Origin: Bacteroidales bacterium
GTDB lineage: Bacteria; Bacteroidota; Bacteroidia; Bacteroidales; Dysgonomonadaceae
NCBI GenBank assembly: GCA_012728155.1
Contig: JAAYFR010000396.1
Span: forward strand, 1 to 11,648
DNA: 11,648 nucleotides
Direction of reading: 5' to 3'
Shown: piece by piece, positions 1-5,964 of the stretch
Position numbering within the stretch: position 1 is the first letter of the stretch
How the letters are laid out: each line of letters begins with the position of its first letter
Program-made: the position numbers and the translations under genes
Notes under the pieces: model-generated
The model's input: only the letters and a program-made list of their open reading frames with translations
Databases searched by the model: none
Told to the model about the DNA's origin: nothing

Positions 1-1
1 T

Positions 2-835
2 CAGCCCCTTGACCGGATATCTGAGGAAACTTGCCTTTCGTACCTGTCTTTGAAAGGAACGCGCAACGGTACTGCCACAAGCTATTGGTTCTGCATATAC
101 TCGGCAATTAATGGATTGTATCAATGGGGCATGGCACGAGGGTATGCGGAGCATTGCCCATTGCCAAAATATAAACCACAAGAGCCGGAGGCTTTTAAGC
201 CATACATATACACTATGGAGGAACTCAATAGAATTTTTGGGGCAGCATTGACATACAGGAAACGCTTTAACATAGAATATCCCATAGTGATACAAACCAT
301 GCTGAAAGTCATTTGCTTCCTCGGGCTTCGGCCGAGCGAAGCGGTAAACCTTCATATTGATGATATTGACCTGGCCAACGGGCTTGTTATCATCAGGGAG
401 ACAAAGTTCTATAAAAGCCGCATGGTTCCCGTCAGTGAGCCTGTAATGAAAATCATAAGGGAGTATCTCTCCTGGCGTTCTGAAAAAGTCAGGAACACAA
501 AGGCTTCCGGGAATCATTTGTTCATGGACAAGAGGGCCCGGCATGTGAAGCTTACGACATTACAGCAGGCATTCCGGATCATATGTGATAAAGCTCACGT
601 CCATCGATTTGATACGACCCGTTGTGATGTCAGGTTACAGGACCTGCGGCATACGTTTGCGACAAACAGGGTGGCACAATGGTATAATGAAGGATTGGAT
701 GTTCAAGTGTTGCTTCCTGCCTTGTCAACCTATCTTGGGCATTGCAACCTTGACAGCACGGCAGTGTATATAACCCTTACGGATAATATATTATGTGAAG
801 CCGGCAATAAATTTAAATCCTACGTTGATATATGA
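2..835 (+). CDS. Tyrosine recombinase, first visible member of a tandem pair (5' end cut by window)
   Basis: The reading frame is open to the left edge, so the N-terminus is missing; the TTG at 50 is only an internal codon. The visible part starts inside the SAM-like core-binding domain and continues through the whole catalytic domain. Recognisable catalytic positions are Arg in GLRPSEAV (codon 329-331), a beta-hairpin Lys in the TKFYKSRMVPV segment, Arg in LQDLRHTFA, His in YLGH and the nucleophile Tyr in STAVYITL (codon 767-769). The first His of the usual HxxR box is Gln here (CAG, 638-640). It would cut and rejoin DNA through a 3'-phosphotyrosine bond, probably to move the element that carries it. 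Its stop overlaps the next recombinase gene by 4 bp (ATGA), which suggests translational coupling. The tandem layout fits RitB of a recombinase-in-trio element; that assignment is inference, since the third gene would lie outside the window. Confidence 0.9.
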   Translation, partial: QPLDRISEETCLSYLSLKGTRNGTATSYWFCIYSAINGLYQWGMARGYAEHCPLPKYKPQEPEAFKPYIYTMEELNRIFGAALTYRKRFNIEYPIVIQTMLKVICFLGLRPSEAVNLHIDDIDLANGLVIIRETKFYKSRMVPVSEPVMKIIREYLSWRSEKVRNTKASGNHLFMDKRARHVKLTTLQQAFRIICDKAHVHRFDTTRCDVRLQDLRHTFATNRVAQWYNEGLDVQVLLPALSTYLGHCNLDSTAVYITLTDNILCEAGNKFKSYVDI

Positions 836-1860
836 AGAAGACCGATAAAGAATGGGTGGGATACTGGCTCAAGCGCTACCTTCAGGAGTATATGCCTGTT
901 ATCCGGAACTTGTCCCGTAATACTATAACAAGCTATAGGGACGCCCTTCACCAGTTACTCGTGTATGCCGCAACCAAAGGGTATTCAATTGACTCCCTCA
1001 GGGTAGAAGAAATAACCGACACTTTGGTCTGTGACTTTCTATCACATCTTGAATCCGCCAAATGCTGCTCGATACCAACAAGGAATCAAAGATTGGCGGC
1101 AATCCACAGCCTTGCAGAATATATTGCGACATCTGATCCCCAGTATGTCCACTGGTTCCAAAAGTTGAAATCAATCCCTGTCAAGCGGAATGTCCCGAGG
1201 GAAATCAACGGAAGGGCTGTACCCAGGATCATGTACCTCGAGAAAGACGAAATGAAAGCTTTGCTCGACGCACCGGATAGAAAAACAGGACAAGGTTCCC
1301 GGGACTACGCACTCCTGATGTTCCTGTATAATACGGGAGCCCGCGCCTCTGAAGTGGCAAGTCTGACGATAGGCAATCTTGAAACAGGATCTTCCGGACA
1401 AATGCCAAAGGTGACAATACTCGGAAAAGGGAATAAGACAAGAGTCTGCCCTCTTTGGGAAAGTACGGTCAAATTATTGCTTCCGCTTATTGACAGATCA
1501 AAAGATGAATACTTGTTCCTGAACAGGTATAACGAGCCGATAACAAGGTTCGGAATCTATGAGATGGTCTCAAGGCATGCCGCAAAAGCTTCATTGGTAA
1601 TGCCTTCAATGGCAAGCAAGAATGTAAGCCCTCACATAATCAGGCACTCGACGGCGTCTCATCTTCTGGAGGCGGGGGTAGATATCAACACAATACGCTC
1701 CTGGTTGGGACATGTATCGGTTAATACGACGAATTTATATGCTGAAGTCAATATACGGATGAAAGCCGGAGCCCTGAAAACATGTGAAATCGAGGGACTG
1801 GGGAAAGACCGAACATGGAAAGAGGATAAATCGTTATTGACGTTCCTGAAATCAATATGA
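832..1860 (+). CDS. Tyrosine recombinase, second of the tandem pair (RitC-like)
   Basis: This is a complete 342-residue tyrosine recombinase. Residues about 10-115 form the SAM-like core-binding domain and about 130-315 the catalytic domain. The full catalytic set is visible: Arg171 (NTGARASEV), Lys199 (GKGNK), His268 and Arg271 (PHIIRH), His294 (WLGH) and Tyr303 (NLYAEV). The start ATG lies in the ATGA overlap with the preceding recombinase, so the two are probably co-translated and act on the same element. It is the last gene before the repeat cluster at 1868-1950, as expected for the final gene of a recombinase-in-trio element. Membership of the family is clear; the RIT label rests on gene order and the terminal repeats. 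A phage-type or conjugative-element integrase is less likely, because those usually occur singly. Confidence 0.92.
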   Translation: MKKTDKEWVGYWLKRYLQEYMPVIRNLSRNTITSYRDALHQLLVYAATKGYSIDSLRVEEITDTLVCDFLSHLESAKCCSIPTRNQRLAAIHSLAEYIATSDPQYVHWFQKLKSIPVKRNVPREINGRAVPRIMYLEKDEMKALLDAPDRKTGQGSRDYALLMFLYNTGARASEVASLTIGNLETGSSGQMPKVTILGKGNKTRVCPLWESTVKLLLPLIDRSKDEYLFLNRYNEPITRFGIYEMVSRHAAKASLVMPSMASKNVSPHIIRHSTASHLLEAGVDINTIRSWLGHVSVNTTNLYAEVNIRMKAGALKTCEIEGLGKDRTWKEDKSLLTFLKSI

Positions 1861-1867
1861 GGGTGTG

Positions 1868-1950
1868 GTTATGTTGGCATATGTGATGGTAAATTACTGA
1901 AATAAGGCAATCTATATCATGATGCCAACATAACTGCATTGCCAACATAA
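1868..1950. repeat. Three copies of TGCCAACATAA at the element terminus
   Basis: GTTATGTTGGCAT at 1868-1880 is a perfect 13-bp inverted match of ATGCCAACATAAC at 1922-1934, with a 41-nt spacer. The core TGCCAACATAA recurs as a direct copy at 1940-1950, exactly 17 bp after the copy at 1923-1933. The last copy ends where the IS66 sequence begins. Paired inverted sites plus an outer direct copy are what one expects of recombinase binding and crossover sites at the end of a tyrosine-recombinase element. Which copy is the crossover core cannot be told from one end. Confidence 0.8.
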
Positions 1951-2151
1951 GGCAGAAAAAACTACATGTTTGCCGGCAGCCATGAAGGAGCGGCGTGTAA
2001 TGCCATGATGTACTCATTCTTTGCCTGCTGTAAGAATGCCGGAGTAAATCCGCAGGAATGGTTGACCGATATCATCGAAAAGATTCCCGGATACAAGGCA
2101 TGCCGGCTTACTGAATTGTTGCCACATAATTGGATCAACCTGCAAAAGTAA
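1951..2151 (+). pseudogene. tnpC: IS66-family transposase, C-terminal fragment
   Basis: Codons from 1951 read G-R-K-N-Y-M-F-A-G-S-H and continue for about 66 residues to a TAA at 2149-2151. The segment carries the typical IS66 transposase tail: an AGSHE motif, MMYSF, a Cys-Lys-x-x-Gly-(I/V)-(N/D)-P stretch followed by E-W-L, and a final ELLPHNW. A full transposase has roughly 500 residues, so only the last eighth remains and the DDE catalytic core is absent. The codon just before 1951 is TAA within the neighbouring repeat. The homology is therefore cut exactly at the repeat end, not gradually eroded, which points to insertion as the cause. The N-terminal part should lie left of the recombinase element. 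Confidence 0.88.
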
Positions 2152-2196
2152 ATACTATTTTCCGATATTACTATACGCCCATAACAAGCGGGATAC
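1951..2196 (+). mobile_element. IS66 element, right-end fragment
   Basis: This spans the transposase tail plus 45 bp of non-coding sequence. Read inward from the right on the minus strand, the end begins GTATCCCGCTT; IS66 ends commonly begin with GTA. At the same point the minus-strand istB frame of the neighbouring IS21 loses its family resemblance, which supports a boundary near 2196. The expected 8-bp target duplication cannot be checked because the left copy is outside the window. Confidence 0.62.
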
Positions 2197-2339
2197 GCTG
2201 CATCCGCGAAGGTTGACGACAGGCTTTCGGTGAAGGCTGCGGCCATGCCGTGGAGCTTCATCCGGTTCATAAGGTCGAGAGATATGGTGTTACGGTCTTT
2301 TTCGATAGTGATAGGTGCCGTCTTTTCATTTGTTTCCAT
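2197..2339 (-). pseudogene. istB: IS21 helper ATPase IstB, N-terminal fragment
   Basis: Starting at ATG 2339-2337, the first 47 codons or so match the N-terminus of IstB, including the segment MNRMKLHGMAAAFTESL. IstB is an AAA+ ATPase of about 240-250 residues that acts with IstA in target capture. Here the frame leaves the family near 2197 and runs on through IS66 sequence, so the Walker A and B motifs are missing and the product would be inactive. The start overlaps the end of istA by 14 bases, the usual coupled arrangement in IS21. The apparent 125-codon reading frame from 2339 to 1962 is a chimera of istB and antisense IS66 sequence, not one gene. Confidence 0.85.
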
Positions 2340-3921
2340 TATTGTCTTTTTTTAAGTTGTTTGATATGATTGATTTTGAGAAGTAGTTGCGTCCGCGGAT
2401 GTTTTTATGGCGTGGGAGTACCGGCGCCTCTCCGCCTGTGTCACAATCGTCGGCAGAAGGCAGGAAGTCGGCGTCATCCCCCTTTTCCAGAATGTCGAGC
2501 ACTTCCTGATATCCGTAAAGACGCGCTTGTGATGCGCATGCACACGCTGCTACAAGCCGTTCCAGCCCGAACTTTTTTTCAAGCGAAAGAATGCCGCGAC
2601 AGCTACGGAACGCTATGGGCGGATACTTCTTATGAACAGCCACCTCCTTCAGGTATACCAGTACGATGTTGTCGATGGAAGCGGCCCGCTCAAAGATCTC
2701 GTCAATATCTTTCTCGTAGCTGCCGTGACGGCCGGGCAGATTGTGCGAGGGCTTCTGCGTGTAACCATAAGGAGTGTCGTCACGGTGATGCGTGGCCACG
2801 TGTCTGAGTCCATGGAAAATATCCAGTGTTTCAGCGTCATAGACGATGTCCACACGTTTGCCGATATACTCTTTGGGTACGCTGTAGTGGTGCTTGAGAA
2901 GCGTGACGTAGCTGTTACGCATGACCGTTACCGTTTTGCGCTCTTTCATCTGGTAGCCTATAGCCGGAAGAGGACGCAGATATCCAGCCTCCGTCTGCTC
3001 GAACAGCTGGCGACGGGAATGCTTGCGCGATGCCATGCGCCGATCGTTGAACTTATCAAGTGAGACCCGTATGGCGTTGTTCAGGGAGACCAGGTCATGG
3101 AACGTCAACCCTTCGATGTCGGCATAAACGGAACGGTACATCAGTTTGACAGCGTTTTCCACGAGTGCTTTGTCCTTGGGATGGCGCACACGGGCAGGAT
3201 ATACCGCGCAGCCGTAGTGTTCGGCGAAGGCTGCGAACTCTTCGTTGATAACCGGCTCATTGCGGTCACTGCGGGTAACTGCCGACTTCAGGTTATCAGG
3301 CACTATTGCCATGGGGGCACCACCATAGAAATGCAGCGCGTTCTGGCAAGCTCCGATAAGATCTTCCTTGCGTTGCGACCATACTGCTTCGCAGTAGCTA
3401 TAATGGCTGCACGGCAGGATAGCAACGAACACTTCCACTCTTTTTACTTCGCCTGTGACGGCATCCGTCACCTCGAGACGGTTTCCGGCAAAGTCGATGT
3501 ACATCTGGTCTCCGGCATAGTGTTCCACATGACCTATTACCTTAGTCTGGAGCATATACCGGCGCAGCAGGATGCCGAAATTCGCATGACGGTAACCGTC
3601 GGGGTGTTGGCGTTCATACTCTTCGAAGAGCTCGCGCACCGTGACGCCTTTTCTGCTCAGGAGCGAGGCGTACTCTGGAAGCAGAGCATCCAACTCTGCC
3701 CGGCGATGCGAAGGCTCTCTGACACGTGATTTACTACCAACAAACATCTCATGAAGATGCTCGTCGGACATGGCTAACACTTTCTCAAGGGGAAGACCGC
3801 TATCCTGGTATGCCCGGACATACTTTCGCACTGTGTTGCGGGACAGCTCAAAGGCACCGCTTATGCCTTTTATTCCCATTCCCATTGCGTAGCAACGGAG
3901 AACATTTTTTAATTTTGTCAT
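2326..3921 (-). CDS. istA: IS21-family transposase IstA
   Basis: This is a full-length 531-residue IS21 transposase. Residues 1-50 hold a helix-turn-helix (GISGAFELSRNTVRKYV) for binding the element ends. The retroviral-type integrase core follows, with a plausible DDE triad at Asp143 (YIDFAGN), Asp209 (VPDNLK) and Glu255 (KALVENAV). A C-terminal beta-rich segment (about 325-365) includes YSVPKEYIGKRV. It would cut and join IS21 ends, but normally needs the IstB ATPase, which is truncated here. This copy should therefore move only if another IS21 supplies IstB. No frameshift or internal stop is seen, so it may still be expressed. A two-way hairpin terminator lies upstream between the gene and the element end. 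The gene is visibly richer in G+C than the region to its right. Confidence 0.95.
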   Translation of the reverse strand: MTKLKNVLRCYAMGMGIKGISGAFELSRNTVRKYVRAYQDSGLPLEKVLAMSDEHLHEMFVGSKSRVREPSHRRAELDALLPEYASLLSRKGVTVRELFEEYERQHPDGYRHANFGILLRRYMLQTKVIGHVEHYAGDQMYIDFAGNRLEVTDAVTGEVKRVEVFVAILPCSHYSYCEAVWSQRKEDLIGACQNALHFYGGAPMAIVPDNLKSAVTRSDRNEPVINEEFAAFAEHYGCAVYPARVRHPKDKALVENAVKLMYRSVYADIEGLTFHDLVSLNNAIRVSLDKFNDRRMASRKHSRRQLFEQTEAGYLRPLPAIGYQMKERKTVTVMRNSYVTLLKHHYSVPKEYIGKRVDIVYDAETLDIFHGLRHVATHHRDDTPYGYTQKPSHNLPGRHGSYEKDIDEIFERAASIDNIVLVYLKEVAVHKKYPPIAFRSCRGILSLEKKFGLERLVAACACASQARLYGYQEVLDILEKGDDADFLPSADDCDTGGEAPVLPRHKNIRGRNYFSKSIISNNLKKDNNGNK

Positions 3922-3970
3922 TCTATTATCAGTTTTATACCGTCGGCCAGGACGGAAACCGAAATTACAT

Positions 3971-4016
3971 AAAAACCCCTGTCAAGTATTAAACCTGACA
4001 GGGGCATTTTTATTTT
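3971..4016. terminator. Bidirectional rho-independent terminator inside the IS21 leader
   Basis: A perfect 9-bp stem, CCCCTGTCA (3976-3984) with TGACAGGGG (3996-4004), closes an 11-nt loop. On the plus strand it is followed by a T-rich run (4007-4016); on the minus strand by TTTTT (complement of 3971-3975). It can stop transcription both ways. It sits between the IS21 outer end and istA, so it should block read-through from flanking promoters into the transposase gene. Confidence 0.85.
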
Positions 4017-4023
4017 GGCGGAA

Positions 4024-4077
4024 AGGGTCAATGATAAAATGGTCAAGAGGGTCAACGACGACTGGCGAACGGGGTCA
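4024..4077. repeat. IS21 outer end with four GGTCA boxes
   Basis: AGGGTCAATG (4024-4033), TGGTCAAGAG (4040-4049), AGGGTCAACG (4048-4057) and GGGGTCA (4071-4077) repeat the core GGTCA, all in the same orientation. IS21 ends typically carry several internal copies of the terminal repeat that serve as transposase binding sites. The outermost box defines the element end. Confidence 0.7.
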
Positions 4078-4185
4078 ATGCGCTATGGATTTTCCAACAA
4101 GCATGGCAACATCTTTCAGCGAGAACACGCTCCGCGCATCGCTAAAAACCGATAAAATCAGATCGCCATTCCGTGAACTACTCAT
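4078..4185 (-). pseudogene. AbiEi-type antitoxin N-terminus cut by IS21
   Basis: From ATG 4185-4183 about 36 codons can be read before a TGA that is formed by the first three bases of the IS21 end (4077-4075). The segment DLILSVFSDARSVFSLKDVA, then MLVGKS, resembles the N-terminal winged-helix segment of Bacteroidetes proteins annotated as AbiEi-family (type IV toxin-antitoxin) antitoxins, which are roughly 200 residues long. The resemblance is from memory of the family, over a short stretch. The ATG is preferred to the more distant TTG at 4275 because a good promoter lies between them at 4211-4242. The rest of the gene, and a possible AbiEii nucleotidyltransferase toxin gene, would be left of the IS21 element outside the window. 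Confidence 0.55.
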
Positions 4186-4210
4186 TGGATTAATTTCAAT
4201 GTTCAGTTCA

Positions 4211-4242
4211 CAAGAATAAAAATAAGTGCTGGTTCCGCCAAA
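4211..4242 (-). promoter_or_regulatory. Bacteroidetes-type promoter for the truncated AbiEi-like gene
   Basis: On the minus strand TTTG (4242-4239), a 20-nt spacer and TATTCTTG (4218-4211) match the Bacteroides -33/-7 consensus TTTG and TAnnTTTG with one mismatch. Transcription would start near 4205 and give a leader of about 20 nt before ATG 4185. No Shine-Dalgarno sequence is evident, which is normal for the group. Confidence 0.5.
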
Positions 4243-4351
4243 TAATGAGCCAATAGTTTTTGATATGACTTTCAATCTTGCATGAATTTGTGTCGGATAG
4301 AAGGTTTATTATAGGAAGATTACAGTAAGTATAAATTTAATCGACTAAATG

Positions 4352-4382
4352 TTGCAGTTATCTTTTAAAAAGATTATCTTTG
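4352..4382 (+). promoter_or_regulatory. Bacteroidetes-type promoter for the ATPase gene
   Basis: TTG (4352-4354), a 20-nt spacer and a perfect TATCTTTG (4375-4382) fit the consensus of the Bacteroides primary sigma factor. The start point would be near 4389, leaving a leader of about 15 nt before ATG 4404. The gap 4186-4403 thus holds two diverging promoters in A+T-rich DNA; I see no other gene in it. Confidence 0.65.
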
Positions 4383-4403
4383 TGGAAGATAATTTATTTC
4401 TAT

Positions 4404-5792
4404 ATGGAGTTCAAACAGTTTATTGACAGAAAATCGGAAGTGGCAAGACTCAAGAAAGCTCTTGACAGGGAAGATGCGCAGTTTATCGCTATTTATGGAA
4501 GAAGGCGTATAGGAAAATCCACGCTCATCAAGCAGGTAATGCGACTTGCCGATAACGATATTTATTTTCTCAGTGATACTACAGCGGAGGTCAATCAACG
4601 GATGCTTTTTGCAAAGACTGTAGCCCTGAAAATAGAAGATTTCGACAAGGTTGTGTATCCGGACTGGGAAACATTGCTTAGAGCACTGAACAGGCAGATT
4701 CCGGAAAGAGCTGTTGTGTGCTTGGATGAGTTTCCATATCTGGTGGATAGTTGCCATTCACTTCCGTCAGTCATCCAGAAACTGCTCAATGAGAAAGTAC
4801 TTAGATTTGACTTGATTATCTGCGGTTCTTCACAAAGATCGATGTACGGACTGTTGCTTGACAAAAAATCACCCATCTACGGGATGGCTGATGAGGTGAT
4901 TAAATTGGAGCCTATCACGGCAGGTCATGCAATAGAGGCATTAGGAGTAGATGCGCCACGCGCAGTGGAGGAGTATTCCGTTTGGGGAGGTATTCCCAGA
5001 TATTGGGAGTTGAGAAGAGATTATCCGAATTTGAAATCGGCCATCAAGAATCTGATTCTCGATACACAGGGCATGCTGAATGATGAACCCCAAAGACTGT
5101 TGAAAGACGACATGAGAGACACAGTCCAGGCCATTACCCTGCTCTCTATTATTGGAAACGGAGCCAATAGGATTTCTGAAATAGGCTTGAGGGCAGGTAA
5201 AGACGCCGGTACCATTACAGAGCCATTGGCAAAACTTCGAGACCTCGGCTTCGTGGAAAGAGAGGTTCCGTTCGGTGAAAGTCCCGAAAAAAGTAAAAAA
5301 GGTCTTTATCATATCAAGGACAGCCTGCTCGGTTTTCTATATCGTTTCGTCATACCCTACCAATCTGTATTGGAGTTGGGAAGATATGACATGGTCATGG
5401 ATATGATTGAAGAGCAATTTTCTCAATACATAGGTCTTTGCTGGGAAAAACTATGTAGGGACTACGTGAGCGGAAATACCGTTGGCGGCATCACATATAA
5501 AGCAGCGTCACGCTGGTGGGGCAAGATATTTCCTGGAGGCAGCAAAGAAGGAGAAATGAGAGAGTTGGACGTGGTAGCCGAATCGTTTGACAAAAAACAC
5601 CTGCTCATAGGCGAATGTAAATGGACGAAGGAAGAAGATGCCGAACGACTTGGGAAAAAGCTTCAAGAATCTATCCCCTATTTGCCATTTATCAAAAGAG
5701 GACAAAAAGTGCACCTTGTCCTGTTCTTGAAAGAGCCGCCCTTACATCAGAATGAGACCTGTATCTTTCTTCCAAAGGACATATTGTCCTGA
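4404..5792 (+). CDS. AAA ATPase with C-terminal PD-(D/E)xK-like (DUF234) domain
   Basis: The 462-residue protein begins at ATG 4404, chosen because the promoter -7 box overlaps any earlier in-frame start. The N-terminal half is an archaeal-type P-loop ATPase (ATPase_2 family) with Walker A at 32-40 (GRRRIGKST) and Walker B at 104-113 (VVCLDEFPYL). GSS in the IICGSSQRS segment is a likely sensor. A winged-helix-like part follows (around 240-310). The C-terminal DUF234 domain shows a nuclease-type pattern, Asp389 (ELDVV) and Glu404-x-Lys406 (IGECKW), although nuclease activity is not proven for this family. No signal peptide or membrane segment is seen, so it is cytoplasmic. The cellular role of these ATPases is unknown; they are common near mobile and variable regions. 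It precedes the large helicase gene in the same direction and may share its transcript. Confidence 0.9.
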   Translation: MEFKQFIDRKSEVARLKKALDREDAQFIAIYGRRRIGKSTLIKQVMRLADNDIYFLSDTTAEVNQRMLFAKTVALKIEDFDKVVYPDWETLLRALNRQIPERAVVCLDEFPYLVDSCHSLPSVIQKLLNEKVLRFDLIICGSSQRSMYGLLLDKKSPIYGMADEVIKLEPITAGHAIEALGVDAPRAVEEYSVWGGIPRYWELRRDYPNLKSAIKNLILDTQGMLNDEPQRLLKDDMRDTVQAITLLSIIGNGANRISEIGLRAGKDAGTITEPLAKLRDLGFVEREVPFGESPEKSKKGLYHIKDSLLGFLYRFVIPYQSVLELGRYDMVMDMIEEQFSQYIGLCWEKLCRDYVSGNTVGGITYKAASRWWGKIFPGGSKEGEMRELDVVAESFDKKHLLIGECKWTKEEDAERLGKKLQESIPYLPFIKRGQKVHLVLFLKEPPLHQNETCIFLPKDILS

Positions 5793-5798
5793 CGATAC

Positions 5799-5957
5799 AT
5801 GAAGGTGAAATTTTATCCATGGCTTACTCTGGAAGATATCCCATTTTTGATGCAGTTAGGCGGATACCGTAAGGAAAGAAGAACAGGAAAAGAGGGCTTT
5901 ACGCTTGCAGGAATGTTGATGTTCGGTAAGTATCAGAGCATAACCGATGAAGAATAG
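5799..5957 (+). pseudogene. Relic of an AlbA_2/Schlafen-type (RecG-like) protein
   Basis: Fifty-two codons from ATG 5799 to TAG 5955-5957 carry the segment PWLTLEDIPF, then TGKEGFTLAG, MLMFGK and SITDEE. This resembles an internal part of AlbA_2-domain DNA/RNA-binding proteins (often annotated as RecG-like or Schlafen-type, about 400-570 residues), in the stretch just after the AlbA_2 domain. Both ends of the parent protein are missing, so it is a fragment, not a small gene of its own. It lies 6 bp after the ATPase stop, in the same frame as that gene (TGA CGA TAC ATG), and 7 bp before the helicase start. The relic may mark where a deletion or insertion joined the flanking genes. A functional microprotein cannot be excluded but is unlikely. 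Confidence 0.6.
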
Positions 5958-5964
5958 ATAAAAA

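Larger units (their letters stand above)
1..1950 (+). mobile_element. Candidate recombinase-in-trio (RIT) element, right part
   Basis: Two overlapping, co-directional tyrosine recombinase genes run up to a cluster of inverted and direct repeats. Beyond the last repeat the sequence switches abruptly to the middle of an IS66 transposase frame (Gly-Arg-Lys-Asn-Tyr at 1951). RIT elements carry three overlapping tyrosine recombinase genes and repeated termini; here two genes and one terminus are visible. The switch point gives the right boundary at about 1950, with an error of a few bases. The left end, the first recombinase gene and any left copy of the repeats would be outside the window. Alternative: a different tandem-recombinase transposon, such as a Tn554-like one, though no tnpC-like gene is present on the right. 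Confidence 0.65.
2197..4077 (-). mobile_element. IS21-family element, istA side, interrupted in istB
   Basis: The element holds istA, the first part of istB, an upstream leader with a terminator, and an outer end carrying repeated GGTCA boxes. On the minus strand the outer end reads TGACCCCGTTCG; IS21-family ends usually start with TG. Boundary error at 4077 is perhaps 1-3 bp. The element is cut near 2197 by IS66, so its other end should lie beyond the left edge of the window. Confidence 0.78.

Noticed and set aside
1868..1950. The repeat cluster considered as a CRISPR remnant
   Set aside because: The copies are only 11-13 bp, one is inverted, and the spacing is uneven; a recombinase end explains it better.
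1962..2339. A 125-codon minus-strand reading frame that could be taken as one gene
   Set aside because: Only its first 47 codons resemble IstB; the rest is antisense to the IS66 transposase tail. It is a junction artefact.
2370..3992. Several plus-strand reading frames of 88-210 codons opposite istA
   Set aside because: They are antisense shadows of a G+C-rich, full-length transposase gene and show no family features.
4031..4219. A 62-codon plus-strand reading frame
   Set aside because: It starts inside the IS21 end repeats and is antisense to the AbiEi-like fragment, which has a promoter and family resemblance.
4186..4275. Extending the AbiEi-like gene to a TTG start at 4275
   Set aside because: The extension covers the promoter at 4211-4242 and the added residues resemble nothing in the family; ATG 4185 fits better.
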